Below are positions 41,399 to 49,900 of a stretch of DNA of 64,000 bases, piece by piece; position 1 is the stretch's first letter, and each line of letters begins with the position of its first letter. The notes under the pieces are model-generated. The model saw only the letters and a program-made list of their open reading frames with translations. It made no database searches and was not told the origin of the DNA. The translations under genes and the position numbers were made by a program. Source of the stretch: Streptomyces sp. NBC_00287 (GTDB lineage: Bacteria; Actinomycetota; Actinomycetes; Streptomycetales; Streptomycetaceae); the NCBI RefSeq assembly GCF_036173105.1, contig NZ_CP108053.1:1984001-2048000 (forward strand), given 5' to 3'.

Positions 41399-42799
41399 TC
41401 AGATGATGCCGAAGAGGATGCCCGCCGCGAGGATGATGAGGCAGGTCGCCGCCGCCCACTTCACCACGAACTTGGTGTGGTCGCCGAACTCGACCTTGGC
41501 CATGCCGACCAGGACGTACACGGCCGGGACGAGCGGGCTCGACATGTGCAGCGGCTGGCCGACCAGCGAGGCGCGGGCCATCTCCAGCGGCGAGACCCCG
41601 TGGGCGGCACCGGCCTCGGCGAGGACCGGCAGGACGCCGAAGTAGAAGCCGTCGTTCGACATGAAGTAGGTGAGCGGGAGGCTCAGCAGTCCGGTGACCA
41701 GGGCCATGTGCGGGCCCATGCCCTCGGGGATGACGTCCACCATCCACTTGGCCATGCTGTCGACCATGCCGGTGCCCTGGAGGACGCCGGTGAAGACGGC
41801 GGCGGCGAAGACCATGCCGGAGACGTTGAGGACGTTGTCGGCGTGGGCCGCGAGCCGGGCCCGCTGGTCGGGGATGCGCGGGAAGTTGACGGTGAGGGCG
41901 AGCGCGGCGCCGAGCAGGAAGAGCACCGGGATCGGCAGCCACTCCATGATCATGGCGGTCAGCAGGGAGACCGTGAGCAGCGCGTTGAACCAGTAGAGCT
42001 TGGGGCGCAGGGTGGCCCGGTTGGGGTCGAGGCCCTGGAAATCGTCGTCGTCCTGGTCGTCCGCGTCGGTGCCGGCGCCGCCCGTGGCGGGCACGGGGGT
42101 CTTGCCGTTGCCGTCGCCCGTGCCGCCGGCGCCCACCAGGACCGTCTCTGCCTCCTGGGGCTCCAGCGCCTCGTCCAGCGTCAGCACGCCGAGCCGCTTG
42201 CGCTCGCGCAGACCGAGCACGTACGAGAGGACGAAGACGAAGAGCAGGCCGACCAGGAGCGCCGGGATCATCGGCACGAAGATGTCGCTGGCGTCGAGCT
42301 TCAGCGCGGTGGCGGCACGGGCGGTGGGGCCGCCCCAGGGCAGGGTGTTCATCACGCCGTTGGCCATGGCGGCGACACCGGTCATCACGACCAGGCTCAT
42401 CTTCAGGCGCTTGTACAGGGGGTACATCGCCGAGACCGTGATCATGAAGGTGGTCGAGCCGTCGCCGTCGAGGGAGACGATCGCCGCGAGGACGGCCGTA
42501 CCGACGACGATCCGCATCGGGTCGGCCTTCGCGAACTTCAGGATCCCGCGCACGATCGGGTCGAAGAGGCCGACATCGATCATCACACCGAAGTAGACGA
42601 TCGCGAACATGAGCATCGCCGCCGTGGGGGCGAGGCTGGTGACGCCGTCGATGACGTAGTCACCGAGGTGGGCGCCCTTCCCGACGAAGACGCAGAACAG
42701 TGCCGGGATCAACACGAGCGCCGCGATCGGCGACATCTTCTTCATCATGATCAGGACCAGGAAGGTCGCGATCATGGCGAAGCCGAGGATGGTCAGCAT
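41399..42799 (-). CDS. CitMHS-family citrate-metal:proton symporter
   Basis: The 466-residue membrane protein has about 11-12 helices with CitMHS motifs: LDGDGSTTFMITVSAMYPLY near helix 5, GVMNTLPWGGPTARAATAL, and FMSNDGFYFGVLPVLAEAG. Members import citrate complexed with Mg2+, Ca2+ or Fe3+, coupled to protons. The region around residues 212-245 is a polar, Gly/Asp-rich linker. It starts at ATG 42799. A 9-bp inverted repeat with a 37-bp spacer (42808-42862) lies just upstream, suggesting control by a response regulator or other dimer. Confidence 0.93.
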   Translation of the reverse strand: MLTILGFAMIATFLVLIMMKKMSPIAALVLIPALFCVFVGKGAHLGDYVIDGVTSLAPTAAMLMFAIVYFGVMIDVGLFDPIVRGILKFAKADPMRIVVGTAVLAAIVSLDGDGSTTFMITVSAMYPLYKRLKMSLVVMTGVAAMANGVMNTLPWGGPTARAATALKLDASDIFVPMIPALLVGLLFVFVLSYVLGLRERKRLGVLTLDEALEPQEAETVLVGAGGTGDGNGKTPVPATGGAGTDADDQDDDDFQGLDPNRATLRPKLYWFNALLTVSLLTAMIMEWLPIPVLFLLGAALALTVNFPRIPDQRARLAAHADNVLNVSGMVFAAAVFTGVLQGTGMVDSMAKWMVDVIPEGMGPHMALVTGLLSLPLTYFMSNDGFYFGVLPVLAEAGAAHGVSPLEMARASLVGQPLHMSSPLVPAVYVLVGMAKVEFGDHTKFVVKWAAATCLIILAAGILFGII

Positions 42800-42807
42800 G
42801 AGTGGAT

Positions 42808-42862
42808 ACCTAACGTTCGCCCTTGAACTCCCACCAGGGCCGGCGGTGCGATGACGTTAGGT
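42808..42862. promoter_or_regulatory. Paired 9-bp inverted repeat upstream of CitMHS gene
   Basis: ACCTAACGT (42808-42816) and ACGTTAGGT (42854-42862) are perfect complements, 37 bp apart, directly ahead of the CitMHS start. Two inverted 9-bp arms at this spacing would suit two regulator molecules or a looped or wrapped site. Confidence 0.5.
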
Positions 42863-42944
42863 CTCTTCAAGCCGCGTTAACAAGACGTTGACGTGCGAGC
42901 AATAAGCGCAAAACTCCAGGTCAGAGCTTTGCTCAGGTCAGCGA

Positions 42945-43200
42945 TCCAGCGCACCTTCGGTGCGCGCCGGGGGCGTGGTAAATGCCGTTGCGTGCGCCGA
43001 GGTGCTTCTTGTGTGCCCTGACGTGGGCTGATGTCTGTCCGGGACGCTGGTGGGGTTCGTTCCGGCCGAAGCCGATTGCTCTGTGATGCCGGTGAGCTCG
43101 CAGGTCAGCGTGGCGCTGAGGGCCGTCCACGGGAACCGTGGAGTGTTGCTGTGAGCACGGGCGTCAGAATTCCTGTTCCACCCTGGCCCTCCCGGAACGG
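42945..43200 (+). ncRNA. Candidate IS110 bridge RNA in the left end
   Basis: Hairpins GCGCACC-TTC-GGTGCGC (42949-42965), GCCC-TGACGT-GGGC (43015-43028), CAGCG-TGG-CGCTG (43106-43118) and CCACGG-GAA-CCGTGG (43127-43141) occur within 200 bp. GCAGGTCAG (43100-43108) is the exact complement of CTGACCTGC at the right end (44551-44559), as expected for a donor-guide segment. In the IS110 group the bridge RNA precedes the transposase. The limits given are approximate and transcription is unproven. Confidence 0.4.
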
Positions 43201-43239
43201 CGTACTGCTTGGCCATTCGGTGAGGGAGGGAGTGGGGCC

Positions 43240-44484
43240 GTGGACGTGCTGCACGAACGCTGCGCCGGTGTGGACATCAGCAAGAAGGACGCCAAGGCGT
43301 GCGTCCGCAGCCCAAGTACGAAACGGCGTGGCTCGTTCACCAACGAGACCACGACCTGGGGCTCGACCACGAACGCCGTGCTCGCCCTGCGGGATCACCT
43401 GCTCGCTGCCGAGGTCACACTCGTCGTGATCGAGGCGACCTCGGACTACTGGAAACCGTTCTACTACCTGCTTGCCGAGGACCTGAACGTGATCCTGGTC
43501 AACGCCCGGCAGGTCAAGAACCTGCCCGGCCGCAAGACCGACGTCTCCGACGCCGCCTGGCTGGCCCAGCTCGGCGCCCACGGCCTGGTCCGCCCCTCGT
43601 TCGTGCCACCCGCACCGGTGCGCGAACTGCGGGATCTGACCCGGGCCCGCACCCAGATGACCCGCGAGCGCGGGCAGATCGTGCAGCGACTGGAGAAGCT
43701 GCTGGAGGACACCGGGATCAAGCTGGCCGCGGTCGCCTCCGACATCATGGGCGTCTCGGGCCGGGCCATGCTGGAGGCCCTCATCGCCGGCGAACGCGAC
43801 CCGCAGACGCTCGCGGACCTGGCCAAACGCAAGCTCCGCAACAAGATCCCCGAACTCACCGAGGCCCTGACCGGCCGCTTCCTCCACCACCACGCCTTCC
43901 TCACCCGGCTGCACCTGGACCACTACGACCAGCTCACCGACGCCATCGGACAGCTGGATACGCGGATCGAGGAGGCGATGGCCCCCTTTCGGCCCGCCCT
44001 GGACCTGCTCGACACCATCCCCGGCATCAACCAGGCCGTCGCCGAAGTGATCATCGCGGAGACCGGCGGCGACATGGCCCGGTTCACCACCGCCAAACAC
44101 CTCGCGTCCTGGGCCGGGGTCTGCCCCGGCCACCAGGAGTCCGCCGGCCGCATCAAGAACACCAAGGTCCGCCCCGGCAACCCGTATCTCAAAGGAGCCC
44201 TCGGCCTCGCGGCGTTCGGAGCGGTGAGAACCAACAACACCTACCTGCAAGCCCGTTACAAGCGACTGACCGCCCGGCGCGGCCCGCTCAGGGCCCTGGT
44301 CGCCGTCGAGCACTCGATCATCACCGCGATCTGGCACATGCTCACCGACAACGTCCCCTACCACGAGCTCGGCGGCACCTACTTCGCCCGGCGCGACCCC
44401 GAACGAGCCACCCGCCGCGCGATCACCGCACTCAACCAGCTCGGCTACACCGTCACCCTCAACCCGATCGAGGGCGCAGCCTGA
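43240..44484 (+). CDS. IS110-family transposase
   Basis: The 414-residue enzyme has an N-terminal RuvC-like DEDD domain with Asp12 (GVDISKKDA), Glu65 (VVIEATSDYW), Asp101 and Asp104 (KTDVSDAAWLA), and a C-terminal domain with the serine nucleophile candidate Ser301 in CPGHQESAGRIKN. These are hallmarks of IS110 recombinases, which use a bridge RNA for donor and target choice. Start GTG 43240 follows GAGGGAGGGAG. The frame is intact, so the element may be active. GC content is close to the host, so transfer from a related actinomycete is likely. Confidence 0.95.
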   Translation: MDVLHERCAGVDISKKDAKACVRSPSTKRRGSFTNETTTWGSTTNAVLALRDHLLAAEVTLVVIEATSDYWKPFYYLLAEDLNVILVNARQVKNLPGRKTDVSDAAWLAQLGAHGLVRPSFVPPAPVRELRDLTRARTQMTRERGQIVQRLEKLLEDTGIKLAAVASDIMGVSGRAMLEALIAGERDPQTLADLAKRKLRNKIPELTEALTGRFLHHHAFLTRLHLDHYDQLTDAIGQLDTRIEEAMAPFRPALDLLDTIPGINQAVAEVIIAETGGDMARFTTAKHLASWAGVCPGHQESAGRIKNTKVRPGNPYLKGALGLAAFGAVRTNNTYLQARYKRLTARRGPLRALVAVEHSIITAIWHMLTDNVPYHELGGTYFARRDPERATRRAITALNQLGYTVTLNPIEGAA

Positions 44485-44561
44485 CACCCAGAACCCGGAC
44501 ACCCGGCGACCATCACGGCCACCGGGCACCCACACCTGCCTACCCCCACCCTGACCTGCAC

Positions 44562-46820
44562 CTATTTACGCGTCAGAGCGCTGAGCTTTTCGGCCACGGG
44601 GGCGACCTCGACGGGCACTCCGTTGAGGACCGCGTTGCCCGACAGGGGGTCCAGGAGGCTGCCGTCGAGGAGCTGGTTGACGTTGACTCCGGGGTTCTTC
44701 AGGGCGTGGCTCATCCGGGTGCCGGGCCGGTCGTGCCCCCAGCCGTGCGGCAGGCTGACGACGCCGGGACGCACGGCGTCGGTGACCTCCGCGAGCGCGG
44801 TGACCTCTCCCCCGGCCCCCTTCAGGCGTACGTCCGCCCCGTCCCGCACTCCGAGCCGCTCGGCGTCGTCGGGGTGGATGTGCAGGGTGCAGCGGTTGGT
44901 GCCGCCAGTGAGGGCGGGCACGTTGTGCATCCAGCTGTTGTTGGACCGCAGATGCCGGCGGCCGACGAGGACGAGCCCGTCCGGGCGGTGCCGCAGGGCC
45001 TCCCTGAGCCGCGGCAGATCGCCTGCGATCGGCTCGGGCAGCAGCTCGACCTTCCCGCTCCTGGTCTTGAGGGGCTGGGGCAGCCGGGGCTTGAGCGGCC
45101 CGAGATCGATGCCGTGCGGATGCGCGAGCAACTTGTCGAGGGTCAGCCCGTCGAGTCGTACGCCGAAACCGTCGCCGTAGGGGCCGAGGCGCAGCATCAT
45201 GTCGAGCCGTCGCTCGGGGCCGGTGTCGCCGCCGAGCTGCGCCGCGAGTTCGCGCGGATCACGGCCATGGACCGGGGAGTGCGGCTCCTTCACCGCCTTG
45301 CCCAGGGTCTGGTCGACGACCATCTGATCGACCGCCGAGGGGTCCGCGCCGTGCATTCCGCTCGCGGCGAGGACGAGGCGGGCCATGATCTCCGTCTCCG
45401 CCATCCGCCCGGGCTCCAACGGGACGGCGGCGCGGGTGTAGCGGACCTGGTTGCGTACGGCGAGGGTGTTGAAGGCGAAGTCGTGGTGCGGGCTCTGGGA
45501 GGGCGGGGGCGGCGGCAGCACGACAGTGGCGTGGCGCGAGGTCTCGTTGAGATACGGGTCGACGCTGACCATGAAGTCCAGGGAGTCCAGCGCCTTGTCG
45601 AGCCGGTCGCCGTCGGGAGCGGAGAGCACGGGGTTGGCGCCGACCGCGATGAGCGCCCGGATCGGCTCCGCTCGGTCGGTGGCGGTGTCGATCTCCTCGG
45701 CGAGCGAGGAGAGGGGCAACTCCCCCTTGGCCTCCGGGTGCCCGCTCACCCGGGAGTGCCAGCGGCCGAGCTGGAAGCCGTGGCCGGGTCCGGCGGGCCG
45801 GGGCGTCTTGTCGGTGGCCGCCTGCGGGAAGAGGGCACCGCCGGGCCGGTCGAGATTGCCGGTGAGGATGTTGAGCACGTCCACGAGCCAACTGGCCAGG
45901 GTGCCATGGGCGACGGTACAGCTGCCGATACGGCCGTATACGGCGGCGGTGGGGGCGGCGGCGAGCTCGCGGGCGAGTTCTCGGATGACACCGGCGTCCA
46001 CGTCACAGGCTTCCGCGGCTTCTTCCGGCGTGAAGTCCTTTACCGCGTCGCGGAGTTCATCGATCCCGAGGAGATGGGGAGCCAGCTCCCCGGTGTCCAC
46101 GAGACCTTCCTCGAAAAGTACGGACGCCATGGCGGCGAGGAGCAGCGCGTCGGTGCCGGGCCGGATGGGGATGTGCCGGTCGGCGAGCTTGGCGGTGCGG
46201 GTGCGACGCGGGTCGATGACGGTGAGGGTGCCGCCGCGGGCCTTGAGGGCTTTGAGCCGGCCGGGGAAGTCGGGGGCGGTGCACAGACTCCCGTTGGACT
46301 CAAGGGGGTTGGCGCCGATGAGGAGCAGATGGTCGGTGCGGTCGAGATCGGGCACGGGGATGGCGTTGGCGTCGCCGTACAGCAGCCCGCTCGATACATG
46401 CTTGGGCATCTGGTCGACGGTGGACGCGGTGAAGAGGCTGTGGGTGCCGAGGGCGGCGATCAGGACGGGCGGATAGAGCGCACCGGCCATGGTGTGGACG
46501 TTGGGATTCCCGAGGACGATCCCGACGGCATGCGGCCCGTACCGCTCGACGACGGGCCGAATCCCTTCGGCAACGGCGTCGAAGGCCTCCGCCCAGGTGG
46601 CATCGCGGAGGACGCCGTCCTTACGGACGAGGGGGCCACGCAGCCGGTCCGGGTCACCGTCGACGGCACCGAAGGAGGCCCCCTTGGGACAGATGAACCC
46701 CTTGCTGAACACATCGTCGCGATCACCTCGGGCGCCGGTGACACGGGTGCCCTCGATGGTGAGCGTCAGCCCGCAGGTGGCCTCGCACAGGGGACAGATT
46801 CGCAGGGCGGTGCGGGACAC
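44562..46820 (-). CDS. Molybdopterin oxidoreductase with 4Fe-4S cluster
   Basis: This 752-residue cytosolic protein of the formate dehydrogenase/nitrate reductase superfamily has an N-terminal iron-sulfur motif CPLCEATCG with the fourth cysteine in FICPKG, molybdopterin-binding segments such as LLLIGANPLESNG and TGGTNRCTLHIHPDDA, and a C-terminal MopB-type barrel. No Tat signal or partner subunit is visible. GTG 46820 was chosen for its GGGAGGACCC ribosome site; longer readings start within an operator. The CATACCGACCGGTATG palindrome 48 bp upstream ties it to the fatty-acid TetR locus. The physiological substrate is unknown. Confidence 0.9.
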   Translation of the reverse strand: MSRTALRICPLCEATCGLTLTIEGTRVTGARGDRDDVFSKGFICPKGASFGAVDGDPDRLRGPLVRKDGVLRDATWAEAFDAVAEGIRPVVERYGPHAVGIVLGNPNVHTMAGALYPPVLIAALGTHSLFTASTVDQMPKHVSSGLLYGDANAIPVPDLDRTDHLLLIGANPLESNGSLCTAPDFPGRLKALKARGGTLTVIDPRRTRTAKLADRHIPIRPGTDALLLAAMASVLFEEGLVDTGELAPHLLGIDELRDAVKDFTPEEAAEACDVDAGVIRELARELAAAPTAAVYGRIGSCTVAHGTLASWLVDVLNILTGNLDRPGGALFPQAATDKTPRPAGPGHGFQLGRWHSRVSGHPEAKGELPLSSLAEEIDTATDRAEPIRALIAVGANPVLSAPDGDRLDKALDSLDFMVSVDPYLNETSRHATVVLPPPPPSQSPHHDFAFNTLAVRNQVRYTRAAVPLEPGRMAETEIMARLVLAASGMHGADPSAVDQMVVDQTLGKAVKEPHSPVHGRDPRELAAQLGGDTGPERRLDMMLRLGPYGDGFGVRLDGLTLDKLLAHPHGIDLGPLKPRLPQPLKTRSGKVELLPEPIAGDLPRLREALRHRPDGLVLVGRRHLRSNNSWMHNVPALTGGTNRCTLHIHPDDAERLGVRDGADVRLKGAGGEVTALAEVTDAVRPGVVSLPHGWGHDRPGTRMSHALKNPGVNVNQLLDGSLLDPLSGNAVLNGVPVEVAPVAEKLSALTRK

Positions 46821-46867
46821 GGGTCCTCCCGGGGGCGGCGACTTCGGTGACGCGCGGACGAGAGCGA

Positions 46868-46887
46868 GCATACCGACCGGTATGGAT
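46868..46887. promoter_or_regulatory. TetR-type operator upstream of molybdopterin oxidoreductase
   Basis: GCATACCGACCGGTATGGAT contains the near-palindrome CATACCGACCGGTATG and shares CATACCGACCGGT with the site at 14058-14077. It lies 48 bp before the start of the oxidoreductase gene, at the same distance as the other sites are from their genes. Confidence 0.55.
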
Positions 46888-46943
46888 GGAGGGGAGGGGG
46901 TGGCGCGGCCAATCCACGGCCAATCCACTGCCAATCCTCGATG

Positions 46944-49900
46944 TCAGTCGAAGAGGATCGGGCCGTTGCGGGTGCCGACGATCAGTTCGCCGGCGGGGCC
47001 GGTGGTGAGGGCGGTGCAGAGGGAGGGGAGGTCGATGGTGCGGTGCATCGTGTCGTCGCGGGTGCCGAGGACGCAGAGCGTGGTGTCGCCCGCCGCCGCG
47101 TAGGTCTCGCCACCGGGGAGCAGAGCGGCGTACTCGACGCGCAGCGGCATACCGTGCTCGTGCGTGACCGGCGGTTCCGGGGCAGGACCCCGGCGCGGCA
47201 GCCATCGACGCTTGCGGAGCCGGTGGGCGGGCGGCCGTTCGCCGTCCTCGGTGAAACGCCTGCGCAAGGCGTTCCACGGCACGATCTTGGATTGCCGTAC
47301 GCCGACCAGCAACAGCTCGTCGCCGCCCGGTGCGTCGAGGGCGAACACCCGGACCAGGCTGTCGTCGCGGAACCATACGGCGGCCCAGCGCCGACTGGTG
47401 GTGTCCAGGACGCGAATCACGTCGTCGGAGAGCTGGGTGAGGACCAGGAGACGACCGCCGCAGCGGACCGCGTGCAGCTCGGCCTTCTCGGTGCCCCCGT
47501 CGCCGGGCGCCGAGCACGGCTGGTCGGGCAGCGGCCCCCGGGCGATGTCGTGGATGCAGACCCGACCGTCTCCGTCCGGGTACAGGAACCGAGGGAGGTC
47601 CGAGTCCCACACCGCGACGGACAGCAGCGACTGCGCGCCGGTGTCGTCCGGCACGGCGGCCAGTTGGGCCCCGGGGTGATGGTGGGGCACGGGAGTGACC
47701 AGTGGCCGTCCCGCTGAGGCGACCGTGCCGTCGGTGCCGAAGTCCCAGTACTCCAGCAGGCCGTTCTCGCCGCGGGCGAAGAGCCGGGGCCGGACGTCCC
47801 GGCCGGGCGGGCGCCAGGCCACCGCAGCCAGCTGTCCCACCGCTCTGTCACCGACCGGGCGCAGCCGTCGGACCAGCTCGCCGCGCTCGCCGTCGCGCAC
47901 CTGGAGCGATCCGTCGGCCGAGCCGACGACGACGGAGAGACCGCCGTCGTGCTCCACGGCCGCGACGGCGGACACGGGCCGCACCTCGTCCAACGCCTCC
48001 ACCACGCGCCGGCCCTCGGGCGTGTCCCGCAGCCACCAGACCTGTCCGCCCTCGTCCCCGCAGAGCAGTCCGTCGTCGGTCGCGTGCAGGGAGGCCGCGG
48101 TCCTGGGCATGGGGCGCTCCCAGCCGTCGCGGTACGAGACCAGGCGGGCGTCGGCGCCGTAGCCGACGAGCCCTGTCGCGGTGTAGGCCAGCGCGCACAC
48201 GTCACCCACGTGTGCGGGGCGGGGCGGGTTGCCCAGTGGTCTGCACGTCGGCAGCGTCCACTCGCGCACGGTCCCGTCGGATCCGCCGACAGCCAGCCGC
48301 CCCGAGCCGTCGGGGTGCAGGGCAAGGGCGGTGGTCCACCGCGGTGACTCGGGGAGCGGACCGTAGACGAACATCCGGCCCGCGCCGACGTCCCAGCAGA
48401 CGATCCGGCCCGAGTCGGTGCCGACGACCAGCACGTCCCGGCCCCGGACGCGCCCGGTGGACAGTGCCGTGACGATGTCGGGGACGGTGAACTCCTGCTC
48501 GGCGACCGGCATTCCGCCGCGCAGGAGGAGGATCCTGACGCGTCCGCCGTGCTCGCCGGTGACAACGAAGTCCCGGCCGTCGGCCGTGCGTCCGGTGGTC
48601 GCGCAGCTGATCAGCGACACCTCCCAGGGGCCGGGGTCGAGCACCCTGCGCCGCCACAGCTCGTTGTGCCGCGTCAGGTCCCAGCAGCGGATCTGGCTGT
48701 CCTCGCCGACGCTGACGAGGACGGGGACGCCCCGCGGGCCGTGGATCTCGCCCAGGGCGAGGATGCGGCCCTCGTGCGCCGTGACCCGGACCGAGTCGGC
48801 GGCATGGGCGGTCGGCCAGAACCGCACGATCCCGTCCGAGCCGCCCACACAGACCGTGCCGCCCGCCCGGCACACGGCCGTTGCTGAATGCCGGAGCACC
48901 TGCCCGCCGAGGCGGTCCCCGGTCACCAGGTCGTACAGCTGGAGTCCGCGTGCGTTGCCCTGGACGGAGACGCAGGCGTTCGCACCCAGGTCGAAGACGG
49001 CCAGCCGGACCGAGGAGCCCGCGTCGACGCGCTGCGGCAGCCCGATCGGGCGCCCGCTGTCCAGGTCGATGCGGTGCAACTGTCCGTCGGCCGTAACCAC
49101 GGCGACGATCCACTGCCGGCCGACTCGGCGCACGCCGAGCGAGGAGACGGAGAAGCCGCTGGTCAGGAGGGTGCGGACGGGAGCGCCCGTCGTGAAGGAG
49201 GACAGCCGGACGGTGTGGTCCGCGCCGGCGGTGACGAGTAGGTTGCCCTGCGGGTGGCCGGTCGCCAGGTCGATGTGGGTGACGGGGCCTTCGTGGCCTG
49301 TCACCACCGGATCCGGTAAGCCCCGGCCGAGGATCGAGAACGCCTCGACCCGGCCGTCGGCGTAGCCCATCAGCAGCGTCATGAGGGGCAGTCCAGCGGG
49401 ACCGGCGCAAGCGGTGATGCGGTCTCCGGGGCCCTGTGGGGTGAGAGCGACCGGGTCCTCGGCCGTCAGTCTGTCGGCCCGCTCCTTCCACGCCTCGATC
49501 TCCCAGCTGTACAGCCGTCGGCGTTGCCGACGGCTGGGCGGAGGGTAATGGAAGGACCTGCCGAGCCGGTGGACGAGGACGTGTCCGCCGCGGAACCGCA
49601 AGGCCACCGCGCCGGGTTGGCCATCGGGGTCGGCGAGCACCACCAACTGGGCCGCCGGGTCCGGCATGCGCCGCTCGGGTTCGTAGTCCAGGGCGGAGCT
49701 CGGCGGCAGCACCCAGACCCAATTCCGGTCGGCATGCCAGACGTGGAGCAGGCGCGTGTAGTTCTTCGTCCGTATGCTGCCCCGCTCCAGGGCGACGTGC
49801 CCATCAGCCCACAAACCCGCCGCAAGGCCGGGAAGTTGGGGAGGTGCGGTCAGGGTCGAGCTGAACCAGTCGGTCGTCTTCTGCCGACGGGCGCGGCGGA

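Larger units (their letters stand above)
42800..43239. other. 440-bp non-coding region: CitMHS promoter and IS110 left end
   Basis: The left part carries the CitMHS promoter and its inverted repeat (42808-42816 and 42854-42862). The right part, from about 42930, belongs to the IS110 left end and holds several hairpins but no supported gene. The transposase ribosome site is at about 43222-43232. Confidence 0.6.
42934..44559 (+). mobile_element. IS110-family insertion sequence
   Basis: The element has a non-coding left end of about 300 bp, one DEDD-type transposase gene and a short right end. CAGGTCAG (42934-42941) recurs as its reverse complement CTGACCTG at 44551-44558, so I use these as approximate sub-terminal markers; exact ends are not known. 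It lies between the CitMHS gene and a molybdopterin oxidoreductase, both apparently intact, so it landed in an intergenic region. No long terminal inverted repeats or target duplication were expected or found. Confidence 0.8.

Noticed and set aside
42920..44579. GTCAGAGC at 42920-42927 and 44572-44579 as a target-site duplication of the IS110 element
   Set aside because: The right copy lies inside the molybdopterin oxidoreductase coding sequence, eight bases can repeat by chance, and IS110 elements do not usually make target duplications.
44562..46820. Labelling the molybdopterin enzyme as formate dehydrogenase or nitrate reductase
   Set aside because: No partner subunits or diagnostic active-site residues could be assigned, so only the superfamily is given.
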